Positions 41,701 to 53,100 of a stretch of 64,000 bases of DNA are shown piece after piece. This stretch comes from Medakamo hakoo. Its lineage: Eukaryota > Chlorophyta > Trebouxiophyceae > Coccomyxaceae. The notes beneath the pieces were generated by a model, which worked only from the letters and a program-made list of their open reading frames with translations, did not search any database and had not been told where the DNA came from. The stretch is taken from NCBI GenBank assembly GCA_026636295.1, contig CP089456.1, positions 868,001 to 932,000 on the forward strand. Reading direction: 5' to 3'. How positions within the stretch are numbered: the stretch's first letter is position 1; each line of letters starts with the position of its first letter. Position numbers and translations under genes: made by a program.

Positions 41701-43622
41701 CGGCGTTTCATGGTGGTAAACAGCACAGCAAGGCGGCCGAGGTCGCCGCGGGCCAGCTGACGGTCGCGGAAGGCCGGGCCGTCGGCTCCGTCGGCCGGCG
41801 GGTCTACCTGGCCTGGGCCGCGTCCATCGGGTGGGCCCCCGTCGCCGCCGTCGGCGCCGCCCTCGTCGTCGGCCAGGCGGCCTACCTGTTCAGCGAGTGG
41901 TGGGTCTCGACCCTGAGCGCAGGAGGCTCTCCACGGGCCGGTCGCACGCCCCGCCCGCCGCTGACCGCGACGGCGTTCCGGCGCACCATCCCGGGCCCGA
42001 CCTGGCTGGCGGTGTACGGCGGCGTGACGGCCGGCATCGCCGTCGTTGCGCTGGCCCGGGCCCTCCTCTTTTTCGGTGCGGCCATGCGTTCAGCCACCCG
42101 CCTGCACGACGCCGCGGCGTCCTCCGTCTTGCGCGCGCCGCTGTCCTTTTTCTACGCCAACCCGGCGGGCCGCATCTTGAACAAGCTGACGAAAGACCAG
42201 GGCATCGTCGACGATTACCTGCCGGGCGTGGCCTTCGACGCCGCGCAATCCTTGTTCATCTGCGGCGGGTCGCTCCTGCTGTGCGCGATCGCGGCGCCCT
42301 GGGTCGTCCTCTTCTTCGTCCCGCTCGCGGTCAGCTTCGCGTTCGTCAACGGCCGGTACTTGGCCGCGTCGCGCGCCGTCAAGCGCTTGGAAGCCACGAC
42401 CCGGTCGCCCGTCTTTGCGGCGCTGGCCGAAGCCCCGCCCGCCCTGCCCACCATCCGGGCGTACGGCGCCGAAGCCTCGACGCGCGCGGCCTTTGCGAGG
42501 GCGGCCACGCGCAACGGCGGGTGGCACGGCGGCTGGGTCGCGGCCGCGCGCTGGGTCGGGTTCCGGCTCGACACCATTTCCACCGTCGTCATCGTCGCGG
42601 AGTCCGCCCTCATTGCGGGCCTGCACGCCCGCGTGTCGGCGCGCTTGGCGGGCTTGGCCCTGGGCCAGGCCATCGCGCTGTCGGGGTCGATGCAGTGGGC
42701 CGTCCGCCAAGCCTCCGAAGCGGAGGTGTCGCTGACGTCGGCCGAACGGCTGCTGGAGCTGGGCTGCCTGCCACAAGAGCCGCCGACGCTGGCGCTGGGT
42801 GGGCCGGCCCCGCCGCCCGGCTGGCCGCCCGCCGGTGGGTCGGCCGTCGAGTTCCACAACGTGTCGGCGACCTACCGCCCAGGCCTCCCGCCCATCTTGA
42901 AAGGCGTCACCTTCACGCTCCCACCCGGCTCATCGGCCGGCCTGTGCGGGCGCACCGGCAGCGGGAAAAGCTCCCTCCTCCTCGCCCTCTTCCGCCTCAT
43001 CCCGCTGACGGAAGGCGTGGTGCGGCTGGGCGGGGTGGACGCGGCCGCCATCGCGCTGGACGCCCTGCGCCGCCAGGTGGCCGTGATTCCCCAAGTCCCC
43101 ACGCTCTTCTCCGGCACGGTGCGCTCCAACCTGGACCCTGGCGGGACCAAGCCCGACGCGGACCTGTGGGCGGCGCTCCGGTCCGCCCGCCTGCGCGACG
43201 CCGTGCGCGCGCTCCCCGGGCGCCTGGACGCGAGCATCGACGAGGGCGGCTCCAACCTGTCCGTCGGCCAGCGCCAGCTGCTGTGCCTGGCCCGCGCCCT
43301 GCTCCAAGACGCGGCGGTGTTGGCGCTGGATGAAGCGACGGCCAACGTGGACGCGGGCACGGACGAAGCCATCCAAGCCGCGTTGCGGGACGCGGTGGAC
43401 GGCAAGGACGGTGGTGGACCCGAACAAAAACGGCGCACGCTCCTCATCATCGCGCACCGCCTGGGCACGGTCATGGGCTGTGACGCCGTGCTCGTCCTCG
43501 CCGACGGCCGCCTGGTCGAACAGGGCCCGCCCAAGGAGCTGGCGGCGAAAGGTGAAGGCGGCGCGTTTGGGCGGCTGGTCGGCGCGGCGGAGCGCGCGCG
43601 CCAGGCGAAGAGGCACGGTTAG
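38744..43622 (+). CDS. ABC transporter, subfamily C (MRP type), full length without TMD0
   Basis: Exons 38744-39330 and 39467-43622 join in phase to 1580 residues. ABCC proteins export glutathione conjugates and other organic anions, usually at the vacuole or plasma membrane. Two transmembrane domains alternate with two nucleotide-binding domains. NBD1 has Walker A GAVGSGKSS (about 575), signature LSGGQKAR (about 718) and Walker B IALLDDPLSALD. NBD2 has GRTGSGKSS (about 1357), LSVGQRQ (about 1460) and VLALDEATANVD. The first TMD starts soon after HWWNLDKWTFGWASPLI, so the extra N-terminal TMD0 of long MRPs is missing. NBD1 carries an acidic Ala/Gly insert of about 40 residues before its signature, and a Gly/Ala linker joins the halves. 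The intron contains a C-run and a CA repeat. Confidence 0.95.
39392..39434 (+). repeat. C-run and CA dinucleotide repeat in ABCC intron
   Basis: A run of C followed by about fifteen CA units, interrupted twice by CT, lies 33 nt before the acceptor at 39466. It forms part of the pyrimidine-rich 3' end of the 136-nt intron. Confidence 0.95.
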
Positions 43623-43659
43623 GGAGACAAGAACCCAGCGCGAAGTTTATTTGTAGAGG

Positions 43660-43665
43660 TCCCAA

Positions 43666-43729
<64 letters not shown>
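43660..43729. repeat. Long CA/TG microsatellite between convergent genes
   Basis: About thirty CA units with one TA interruption fill the 175-bp gap between the tail-to-tail ABCC and Rieske genes. It lies in the 3' untranslated region of one or both. Confidence 0.97.
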
Positions 43730-43733
<4 letters not shown>

Positions 43734-43797
43734 CCCCCCACCTCGGTCTGTCTGGCACGAGTGCGTGCTGCGCGCATCGCTGGTGGGCGGGTCCCTC

Positions 43798-44374
43798 TCA
43801 GACGTCCACGGAGATCGCGCCGTCGGCACCCACCTCCGCCTTGTACACCGGCAGGGGCTTCGGCCCGGGGCCCTTCCCCACGATCGGCAGGTTGGGCAGC
43901 TTGGGGCACCACTCGCCCTGCGGCTGGCCCGTCGTCAGGTCAAACTTCGTGCCGTGGGCGGAGCAGGTCACGCACCCGCCGCTCACGTCGCCCTGCAGCA
44001 GCGCCGTCTTCCCCACGAGCGGCAGGCCCAGGTGGCTGCACTTGTTGGAGACGGCGCGCACGGTGTCGCCGTCGAGGGCGAGGAGGACCTTGGTGCCGTT
44101 GACCTCGACGACGGCTTTGTTGTTCTGTGTTTGGCGTTGTTGTGTTGAGCGAGGGGAGTGGGGTCGTCAGAGCGGGAGGTTTGAGCGGGTTGATGGGGTG
44201 GTGTGGTGAGAGGGTCGAGCGGCGCGAGCGAGCGCGACGCCACATTCCCTCGCCCCGCACCTTGGCCTTGACGTCGGCGACCGTGAGGCCAGTGGGGGTG
44301 AGCGCGTTAACGGTGACCTTGCGGGCCGGAGCGCGACGAGACAGAGTGGGGCGGAGGGAGAGGGCGGCGGACAT
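43798..44374 (-). CDS. Small plastid Rieske [2Fe-2S] protein
   Basis: Exons 44261-44374 and 43798-44124 join in phase to 146 residues. The N-terminal 25 residues are rich in Ser, Arg and Ala (SLRPTLSRRAPARKVTVNA) and fit a plastid transit peptide. The Rieske ligands are complete: CSHLG (C-x-H) and CVTCSAHGTKFDLTTG (C-x2-H). The fold ends with a VYKAEVGADGAISVDV strand. It has no membrane span and no oxygenase domain, so it is a soluble Rieske ferredoxin-like protein. The closest plant relatives I know are small plastid Rieske-domain proteins of the At1g71500/PSB33 kind, but PSB33 has lost ligands that are intact here. Its redox partner cannot be told from context. Confidence 0.88.
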
Positions 44375-44497
44375 TGTGGGGCGACGAGAAGAGAAGCGGC
44401 AGCGAGGCAAGAGAAACAGAAGACTGGGGGGGAGCAGCCCCGCACACGTCCCATTCCTCTGTCGAGCCCGCCCTGTGGGCCCTCAATTGGGAGAGCG

Positions 44498-46905
44498 ATG
44501 CCCCGCCCCACCGCCCTGACGGGTGCGGTCGCGCTCCTGCTTTGCGTGTCCTGCAAAGTAACCGCCTTCCCATCCTTCCTGGATCGCCTGCCTCCCGGCG
44601 CGAGGCGGGTGCAGTGTGATGGTGGTGGCGCTGGTGCACACCCGCCGCCGCACCTGGCCGCGGGCGCGGGCGCGCCACCCGACCCGCACGCCCACCACGT
44701 CCACGGCGGCGGACCGGCCCAAGTCCAAGGCTGTGCCCTGGGCCACCAGGGCGTGGGTGGCGCGCCCCTGAACGCGTTTGGCAAGGTGCGCCAGGGACGG
44801 GCTTTTTTGAGGGCCCCGCATGCGTTTTTCGCTCACCACCTTCCATCCATCCGCCGCCAACCCCCTCACCCACGCTCACACGCACGCCCGCCACCCATCC
44901 ATCCCCACACGCCACGCAGGCTTTCGCCAAAAACAAGTTTGTGTGGACGCGGTCTCTCTGCCTGGCCGACTCGGACGGCGACGGCCTGACCAATGGCGAA
45001 GAGCTGGGCGACCCCTGCTGCGTCTGGACGCCGGGAGAGGGCGGCGGCGGGGATGGTGCCATGGCCGCGCCCACCCCCGTCTCGCACCCGGGCGTCGCGG
45101 ACGCGGTCCCACCGCCTGGCCTGGCCCGCCGGGCGGCCGTGTGCGGCGAGGAGAAGGCTGCTGCTGTCGACGCGGCGACAACTCTGCAGACCGCGGTCAT
45201 CAGCGCCGACCCGGCCGACCCCTCCATCTTTTTCGCCGACTTCCGTCCATCCACTCCTTTCCACGTCCCGCCCAACGCGACGACGACGTACGGCGCCCTG
45301 CCCTTCAACCTGCCGTTGCCGGACGGCCCTGGTCACACCTATGACATCGTTGCGATTGAGCCGCTGCTGGACCCGGCGTCGACCGGCGCGCTGCACCACT
45401 TCGATTTCGCCCTGTGCCGCGGCCACGACCCGCGGCCGGGCGTGCAAGTGGAAACGCCCAACGCCGCCACGTCCCCGCACTGCTCCGAAGCCGTGTACGT
45501 GTGGACGGCCGGCGGGTCGCCCATCCACCGCCTGCCCGACGGCGCGGGGTTGAGGTATGGAAAAGGGACGCCCACGGCGTCTTTCCGGCTGGGCACGCAT
45601 TACCACACCCCCCAGCTGGCGGACGGCAAAAGCCGGCGCGCCGTCTCCGACCGCACGGGCGTCCGCCTGCACATCAGCCGCAAGCTGCGCGACGGCGAGG
45701 CCGCCCTGTTCTGGGCGGGCCCCATCTCGCACGGCGTCGGGGCCATCCCGCCCGGCCGGCCCGCCTGGTATGTCGGCTCGGCCTGCCGCCCGCAGCTGGC
45801 CGTCCCGCCCCGGTGGAAGGCCGCCCTTCCCCGCTGGCTCGGCGGCGGGCGCAACGCGACGGACGCGGGCGTCTCCGTCTACGCGTTCCTGCCGCACATG
45901 CACAAGCTGGGCCGGGCGCAGGCCGTGAGCCTGCTCCGCCCGCGCCGGGTGGGGGGCGCGCCGCCCGACGGGCGGGGGGGCGCCACCCCTCCGTCCATCG
46001 CCTACGACGTCGTCGCATCCTTGGGCGCCGCCACCAACTACTCGTACAGTGCGACGCACTACGTGGATTTAAGTCCCTCCGTCCGCGTCTTGCCGGGCGA
46101 CATCCTCGCCACGACGTGCGTCTACAATTCCAGCGCCAAGGACGCCGCCGTCAAGGGAGGCCTGGGCTCCGACGACGAGATGTGCATCGCCTTTTTGGCC
46201 GCCCACCCGGCGTCTGCTGCCGGTTCATCCCGGCACTGCGAGGGCGTCGTGTCGGCGGGCGAGTACGCTCCGTTCAAAGCCTTGCCACCGCACGCGCCCG
46301 ACCCGCCGCCCGCTCTGACCGCCGTCGACGCGGACGTGCGCGGGTCCCCGCCCGCGGACTGGGGTCTGGAGCTCAACGACGGTCGCTTAGCCTGTGACTG
46401 GCGGGCCCTGGCTGCCACGCGCAAAGCGGCAGAGGGCGTGCCCGACCCGGGCGCCATGCTGGCCGCCGTGTGTGGGGACGACTGGGGGCGCCTGGCGGGC
46501 GGGCCCGCCGCCCTGCGCCGCGAGGGCGGGGCCTGGGTGGACGGCCACGGTCCGCCCGCCACCTGCTCCCTGCCCTGCGCCAAGGCCGTCTACAACTGGT
46601 TGGCGTGCTCGAGGAGCCCGGGCGCGATGGGCCCGTCGATGGGCGGCCTGGCCATGCTGGCCGCCGCGGTCGAACCGGTCGCAGACCTGGCGTGCGGCCA
46701 GCATTTGGCGGGTGGGGCGCTGCGCCCGCCGGTCGTCAGCTTTGACACCGCGCTAGTGGGTGGAGTGGTGGCCGGGTGCGTGGGCTTTGGGCTGGCGGTG
46801 CGCCGGCGGCGGGCGCGGCACCATCAGCCCGCGGGTGGTGGTGGGTCGCCTGCGCGCGGGGCCAAAGGGCCGAGGTACGAAGCGGCCGCGGGCCACGACG
46901 CGTGA
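44498..46905 (+). CDS. Temptin domain fused to a copper type II ascorbate-dependent monooxygenase, membrane anchored
   Basis: Exons 44498-44785 and 44920-46905 join in phase to 757 residues. A signal peptide (LTGAVALLLCVSC) precedes a temptin-type domain: FPSFLDRLPPG, then LNAFGKAFAKNKFVWT, then the calcium-like DSDGDGLTNGEELGDPCCVW. Two copper domains of the DBH/PHM class follow. In the first, ALHHFDFALC and THYHTP supply His ligands for one copper. In the second, LPHMHKLGR gives the HxH pair and DDEMCIAF the Met ligand for the other. Such enzymes hydroxylate small molecules or peptides using ascorbate. A membrane span (ALVGGVVAGCVGFGLAV, about 705-722) is followed by RRRR and a short tail, so the enzyme would face the lumen or outside. 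Long Ala-rich Cys-containing sequence links the enzyme to the anchor. Confidence 0.88.
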
Positions 46906-47097
46906 GAGGAGGCTTGAGCGGAGACGCCCCGTGCTCTCCGCCTCGTGCGCGTCAGTCGCACGGGTTTTGCCGCCGCGTCGCACTGCAACCGCGTGATTGC
47001 ATGAAGAAAAAAGGGGTGAGAGACTAGAGACAGTAGGTAAAAAATGACCAGTACGTTCGTGAAGCTAAAAAGAATTCCGTTTTTACAAAACACACAC

Positions 47098-48105
47098 CTA
47101 CGCCGCGGGCCGGTGCCGTGCCAGGCGCACAAAGACCGCGGGCGCCGCGACGTGCACCGCTGCCGCCGCCGCGTCCAAATCGTGCCCGCCCTCCACGAGG
47201 CCCCACTCCGCCGCTTGTACGTCCTCCTCCAGGCGCGCGGCCTTCAGCGCGGCTGGCACGGACACGCCGCCCTCTATGAGGGCCAGGCCCAGCAGGACGG
47301 ACTTGCAGGTGCCCGCAGCTGACGCGGCTGCCGCCAGCTCCCACCGGTCCAGGGATTCGAGGTAAGACCGCACGCCCGCGACGGCGTCGGGCGGTTGGGC
47401 CGCGCCAAAAATGGACGCGGACGGCAGGAAAGCCGCGCCGAACTTGGATGCGGCCCACTCGGTGACAGGCCCGAATGCGGCGGCGTGCGCGTCGGCCAGG
47501 GCCCGGCCCGCGCCGCCCGGCTCGCCCTCCCCTGGCGGGACGCACAGGGCGGAGTCGGCGTGGAGGTAGCCGACCAGACTGTCGACGACGGACGGCGGCG
47601 GGCGGGGTTCGTCGATGGCGTGGGCCGCCAGCGCGGTCAGGGGCATGGTGTGCGGGCGGACGCGCCCCGCCTGCCAGCCCCACTCGGCCGCGACGGCTAG
47701 TGCCAAGGCGCGTGTGGGTAAGACGAGCGGGCGGCGGGCGGGCGTGTTGAGGGCCCGGCCGTCTAGGGTGACGGCAAAGCCTTCAGCAGTCTAGGTTGGG
47801 GTGGATGGTAGTGGGGTGAGAGAGGGTGGTGAGAGAAACGATTGAGCTTTCGTTTGCTGCGCCCACCCTCCCATCTCCTCCCACCCCCAACTCACCTCTG
47901 TCGGTCGCACGCCTGCCTCCTCGTACCACCGGGGTGGAGTGGGCGTCGTGAAGTTGGACCGGCGCTGGTGGATGAGAGGTGAAGAAGGGGAACAAGCCGA
48001 CGACGCATCGGCCGCGCTCGCCGCAAACAAGCCGCTGGGCGAAGCTGCCGCCGCGCGCTGGCCGCGTGCTGCGCTCGCCAGCAGGGCGGCCGCGGCCCGG
48101 CGCAT
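47098..48105 (-). CDS. ATP12: Mitochondrial F1-ATPase assembly factor ATP12
   Basis: Exons 47896-48105 and 47098-47790 join in phase to 300 residues; the acceptor reads CCTAG. ATP12 (ATPAF2) is a chaperone that binds the F1 alpha subunit during ATP synthase assembly. The start at 48105 opens a typical mitochondrial presequence (MRRAAAALLASAARGQRAA); a Met 87 nt upstream in the same frame would add MAERVCTG. The domain starts with RWYEEAGVRPTE and, across the intron, GFAVTLDGRALNTPARRPL. IRPHT-type VRPHTMPLTALA, VVDSLVGYLHADSALC, SIFGAAQPPDAV and WGLVEGGHDLDAAAAAV follow. All conserved blocks are present. Confidence 0.96.
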
Positions 48106-48216
48106 GAGTGCGTTGACGTGGGCGGCGGGTGTTTTCTGTGGATCGAAAAAGGCGCAAACAAAACTCTGGCCGGTGCACACCCGCTCCGCCATCCCCGTCC
48201 GCCCTGTCTCAACTCT

Positions 48217-50034
48217 TCACCCTCCAGCGGCCGCCGCTTCGACGACGATGCCCGCCGCCAGGGCGACCGCATCTCTGCCCGGGCCCGCGTGCAAGGCCAC
48301 GCCCGCAGGCAAGCCCGTCTGGCGGCACTCCCAACCCTTCACCACGACCGTCGGCAGCCCGCCCAGCGTTGCGGGCGCGACGAGCCCATCCACCGCAGCC
48401 AGCGCCCGGGGGCTCGCGTGCCCGGCTTCGGCGACGGTTGGCGCGACGCCGGGCGTGGCGGGCGTCAGGACGATGTGGGCCGTGCCATCCACGAATAAAG
48501 ACCGAGCCGCCGCCGCGCCCGCCGCCCGCAGCCGCCGCGCGGCGGGCTCCGCGTCGCGGCAGCCGGGCGCGGGCGCGCCCGCGCGCGCGCGCGCGGCCGA
48601 CACGGCGTGCAAGACCGCCCGCGCCAGGCGCCGGCCCGGGTCGGCGCCGGCGACCAGGGCGTCGGACCCTGCCTCGTGGGAGACGACGCCAGACGCGCCC
48701 AGGTCGACCACCAAACCCGGCAGCGGCTCCGCGGCGGCGTGGACGTCGTCCTCGCTCTCGTCCAGGCGGAGCGCGCCGGCCGCGGTGGCCGCCGCGAGGG
48801 TGTAGACGGCGCCGGCGGCCGCCGGGTGGAAGAAGCGCGGTGCGCCCACGCGGAAGACGGACGCGCCGGACGACGCAAGCGCTTCGGCTGCCGCGTCCAG
48901 GGCGGCGCGGGACGGCGGCGTCAGCGCGTCGGGCCCGTCGCCGCCGTCAAAGTCCGGGATGGCCACGCGCAGGCCGGCCAGGGGGGACGAGGGCGACGCG
49001 TTGTTCGCCGCGCTCGCGGCCCGCCCGGCCGCGCCGTGCTCGCCCGTCAGCAAGACGCGAACCAAGCGGCTGGGCGAGGCGGCCATCAGGTCGCCGGGCC
49101 GGTCGGAGGCCAAGTGCGCGAGCGCGCCGACGCCCGGGCAGGGGCGGAGGGTCGGGCGGTCCCGCCGCTGGAGCAGGCCGAGCAAGAAGGCCGCGTCCAG
49201 CACGGAGCGCGAGGCGAGGGCGGGGACGTCCAACCGGGCGCCAATCGTCGACTCCAGGCCTGCACGGTCCAACCGCCCGGGCGTGGGGACGAGCGCCACC
49301 GTCCCCGTCCACGCCGCGGCCAAGCGGGCGGAGCCGGCCGCGTCGGCTGTGAGGGCGACGGGCGCGGCGCCCGCGACCAGCGCGGCCGCCACGCCACCGG
49401 CCGTCGGCAGGCAGGCCACGCGTGGGACGCCGTCCCCTAGCACAGGCGCCACCCAGGGCGCCCGGCCGCCCGCCGCGGCCGCCGCTTCTTTGGCGGCCCG
49501 CACGGCGGCCGCGTCGGACGCAGGCACGGCGACGGTGCCCGCCGCGCCAGGCGCGCCCGGCTCCCATGGCGCTTGGCCGACCACCAGCAGTCCCGCCGCC
49601 CGGGCCGTGCCCACCACCGCCGCGTCGGACGCAGGGTACAGCGGGTGGGACCGAGAGGAACACGGCGCCGCCGCGCCCGCGACGGCCCACCGGCCGCACA
49701 CGAGGAGGGGGGCGCCGTCCACGCACGACCAGGCCGCGCCAGTCTCCCGCCGCAGCCTGGCCAGGGCGGCGCCGTCGCGGGCGGCGGCCAGCAGGCCGTC
49801 GCCGCCGGACGCGACGACCGCGCCCACGGCGGCGGCCGTCTCCAAACCCGCGGCGGCCGCGTCGACCAGGGTTTCGGGCGTGACATTGGAGAGCTCGCCC
49901 GGCCCCGGCACCGTGAGCTGGGCGGCCGCGCCGGCCAGGCCGAGCGCGTAGGGCGGGAGGGCTGTGCCGGCGGTGGACAGGGCCGCCCGCCCTCGCAAAG
50001 CCGCGCGGACGAGGCGCACTGTCGCTGTGCGCAT
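48217..50034 (-). CDS. Amidase-signature family protein lacking catalytic residues
   Basis: An intronless gene of 605 residues starting with a mitochondrial-type presequence (MRTATVRLVRAALRGRAALS). The scaffold is that of GatA and other amidase-signature enzymes: VDGAPLLVCGRW aligns with the LDGIPVAVKD block. APVALTADAAGSARLAAAW aligns with the GTDTGGSIRxPA block, and ALVPTPGRLDRAG aligns with GLKPTxGRVSRxG. The C-terminal APATLGGLPTVVV and TGLPAGVALHAGPG match the family end. The Ser-cisSer-Lys triad is broken: the Lys of VKD is Cys, the GGSSGGS block reads PTAGGVA, and only the nucleophile Ser in AGSA remains. It is therefore probably an inactive paralogue with a binding or structural role. 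It lies 111 bp from the ATP12 gene in tandem, so both could be misread as one unit, but each has its own presequence. Confidence 0.75.
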   Translation of the reverse strand: MRTATVRLVRAALRGRAALSTAGTALPPYALGLAGAAAQLTVPGPGELSNVTPETLVDAAAAGLETAAAVGAVVASGGDGLLAAARDGAALARLRRETGAAWSCVDGAPLLVCGRWAVAGAAAPCSSRSHPLYPASDAAVVGTARAAGLLVVGQAPWEPGAPGAAGTVAVPASDAAAVRAAKEAAAAAGGRAPWVAPVLGDGVPRVACLPTAGGVAAALVAGAAPVALTADAAGSARLAAAWTGTVALVPTPGRLDRAGLESTIGARLDVPALASRSVLDAAFLLGLLQRRDRPTLRPCPGVGALAHLASDRPGDLMAASPSRLVRVLLTGEHGAAGRAASAANNASPSSPLAGLRVAIPDFDGGDGPDALTPPSRAALDAAAEALASSGASVFRVGAPRFFHPAAAGAVYTLAAATAAGALRLDESEDDVHAAAEPLPGLVVDLGASGVVSHEAGSDALVAGADPGRRLARAVLHAVSAARARAGAPAPGCRDAEPAARRLRAAGAAAARSLFVDGTAHIVLTPATPGVAPTVAEAGHASPRALAAVDGLVAPATLGGLPTVVVKGWECRQTGLPAGVALHAGPGRDAVALAAGIVVEAAAAGG

Positions 50035-50174
50035 GGGGAGCAGGGTTTCGTGCCGGGTTTGCGGCGGTGGCGGCGGCGGCGGCGGCCTGGAAAGAAAGAT
50101 GCAGGTGTGGTGGTGCGCGAGAAAAAGGCACGGGGCGTGGCGGTGATGAAGCGCACAGAAGAACGAACGAACAA

Positions 50175-53100
50175 ATGGCTCCGCCCTGGCGGTGGGCGGC
50201 GCTCTGCCTCGCCGCCGCGGGCTCCCTGGTCTCCCTGGGAGGCCAGGCTGCCGTGACCGCTGCAACGCGAGACGAACCTTTGCGGACGCCCTTTTGGTTT
50301 GCGCATGTGGCGTGGCAGGCAACAGCGCTCGGCCTCGCCGCGGCCGCACTCGTCCGGCCGGGCGCCGTGGCCGTGCCTGCCACCGCATTCCTGGCGTGCC
50401 TGGTCATCCTCCAGTTTGCCTTTGAAGGCGCGGGCACGCTCATGCTGCTGCCGTCACGCAGCGCGCTGGCGGCGGTCATAGGTGAGGGCGGTCGTGTTTG
50501 TTTTGTCTTGGCTAGCGCCGCCTTTCTTTCCCTGTGCCGCGCCGCCGCTCCATCTTGTTCCGGGCGCCGTCGCCGCCGCCGCCACCATCGCTCGCCGGGC
50601 GGGCGGGCCGCCGCAGCGTCGGCCGGACGCCGCCCCACACGGCCGAGAAGGAGCGCCGCCCCGCGGGCGCGAGGGCGCCGTCGCGCCGGCAAAAAAAGGG
50701 TTGCTCCAAATTCCACCCTCCGACGCATCGTCCGGAAAAAAACACGGCGCCTAAAAAAATTCCTGTTCGGCGTCCCGCCGCGACCGCCCGCGACCGCCCC
50801 GCGCCCGCCACGGCCGGGCCCGAAACCTCACACATACTACTACACACACACGAACGCGCAGGCAACTACGCGGCCCTCGCCGGAAACCTGTTGCTCATTG
50901 GCGCGGTGGGTACTGCACGGCCGCCGACCCGGCCGACGGCCGACAGCGACAGTGCTGCCCTCCTTGCCCAGAATGGCGGGACCACTGCCGCAAGCGGGGA
51001 GAAAGGCGCGCCCAATGGCGGGAGCAGCCCGCCCACCGACCCTGGACCGTCCAGTGAGCCTGACGGAGAAAAGGGCGAGGGCCTGGCGGGTCCGCCGCCA
51101 CCACCACTCGGGACCGCCCGCGCGCTGGCCGTGCTGAGGCGACGGACGCCCGACGCCCCGACCGCCGTCGCGTCGGTCGCCGCGCTCGTCGCGTCTGTTT
51201 CCGCCGCTGTCATGATTCTCTCGCTCGCCGCGGGCGGCTGGGCTGGGCGGGACGTCATGCGCGGGTGGACGGCCGGGCTGCAGGCGCTGGCCGCCGCCTT
51301 TGCGGCCGCGTCTCTGTCTGCCGACCCCGCGGGCCGGGTCGGCTGCGTGACCGGCCGCGGCCGCCTGGCCGCCGCCGGCCTGGCCGCCGCCGCCGCCCAG
51401 GCCGCCATCTGGCAGGTGTGGTGGCCCCTGGCGGGGACGGCGGCAGCTGCGGCCGCGCCCGCCGGCGCCGTGGGCGGCGGCGGCGGTTACCTGACGTTCC
51501 GCGGCGGGTCGGCCGCCGCGCGCGCGTTCAAAGCAGGCGCGCTGGCCGCGGCGCTCTCCGACACGGTCGCCGCCGCGGCGCTGGGCGTGGACCCGCCCTT
51601 GCCGCCGGGCGCCCTCATCCGCCGCGCCCGCCCCGCCCGCGTCCTGGCGGCCCTGGTGCTGGCGGCCGCGGGCGTGGGCGTCGCCATCTGCGCGGTCGGC
51701 ACGTTTGACACGTCCTCCACCAACGAGATCTCGCCCGTCGGCGGGCGCAACCCGGCCTGGCTGGCCGTCCTCCTGCCCCAGGTGGCGGCCCTGGCCCTGG
51801 GCGGCGCCGCCCTGGCCCGCCCGGACTGGCTGGCCCGGGCCGCCGGCGCCGCGGCGGCCGGCCTGGCCATCCCGGCGGGCGTGCTGATGCTTCTCGCCGC
51901 CTCGCCCGGCGTGTCCGGCACCATCATGGCCGGCCTGTGCCTGTGCGCGGGCGGCGACGTGTCCGCCCTGCTGGCCCTGGGGTTCGGTGGGGCGGACCCG
52001 CCGCCCGGGTGGACGCCCGGCGGCGCGGCCAAGGGCGCAGCCGATGAGGGCGGCGCCGGCGCCGACGCGGCCGAGCGCGGCGCGACTGTCGTGCGCCGGG
52101 CGGCCGGCACGGCGGCCGACGTGTCTCTGGAGGCGCTGCTGGGTGCGGGCTCGTCAGGAGCCGTCTACCGCGGGCGCTGGCACGACACGCTCGTGGCGGT
52201 GAAGGTGATTAAGGCGGCGGGTGCGTCGGCCGCGGCCGCGGCTGCTGCAGCCGCGCGCGAGGGCGCGGCCGCGGCCGCGAAAGCCAAGGCCGCGGCGGAA
52301 GCTGCCGCCAAGGGCGGTGGCGATGGGTCGGCCGAGCCTGGAGGAGCCGGTGGCGCCCCGCCCGCCGGCAAGGGCGACGGCGGCGAGGCCGCCGACCCCG
52401 CCCGCCCGCCCGCCCACCCGCCGGGCGGCGGCGCGAGCGCCGTGGAGCGCGAGGCCCGCCTGTCGCTGTCCCTGCAACACCCCAACGTCGTCGCGACGTA
52501 CGACGTCATCCACGTGCCCATGGGTGGGCGGCCTGGCGGCGGTGGCGGCGGCGAAGGCGGGGGCGGGGCGGACGCTCCGCCCGCGGGCAGGCTGGCCCGC
52601 CTCGCGCGCCGCGTGCGCCGTGGCGGCCGCCGCTCGGCCGCGGCCGACGACGACGCCGACGGCACGGGCCCGGCGCCCGGTGAGCTGGACGAGACGTGGA
52701 TCGTGCTGGAGTACTGCGACCGCGGCAATTTAGAGGCAGCCAACCGGCGCGGGCATTTGAGGGTGCGCGAGCCGGGCGGCGCCCGGGCCGGCACGCCCGC
52801 CGCGCCGCCACCGCCAGCGGGCGGGGGCAGCGCCGGCGCGGCCGCGCCCGCCGGCCCGGCCTCGCCGCAACCCCCGCCGCCCCGCCCGCCGCCCGACCTG
52901 GCGGTCATCTACGCCTGCCTGCGCGACATCGCGTCCGGCCTGGCCTACCTCCACTCCGTCGGCGTCGTCCACGGCGACGTCAAGCCGTCAAACGTCCTGC
53001 TGAAATCGCTCGCCGACGACGCGGCGGGCCGCGGCTGGGTGTGCAAGCTCGCCGACTTTGGCCTGTCCCGCGTCCTGGACGCGCGCGCCACGCACATGTC

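Noticed and set aside
43660-43729. CA repeat as a mobile element trace
   Set aside because: It is a plain dinucleotide microsatellite without flanking duplications or coding remains.
47098-50034. ATP12 and amidase-like genes as an operon
   Set aside because: Only tandem orientation and a 111-bp gap support it; each has its own mitochondrial presequence, and the organism is a eukaryote.
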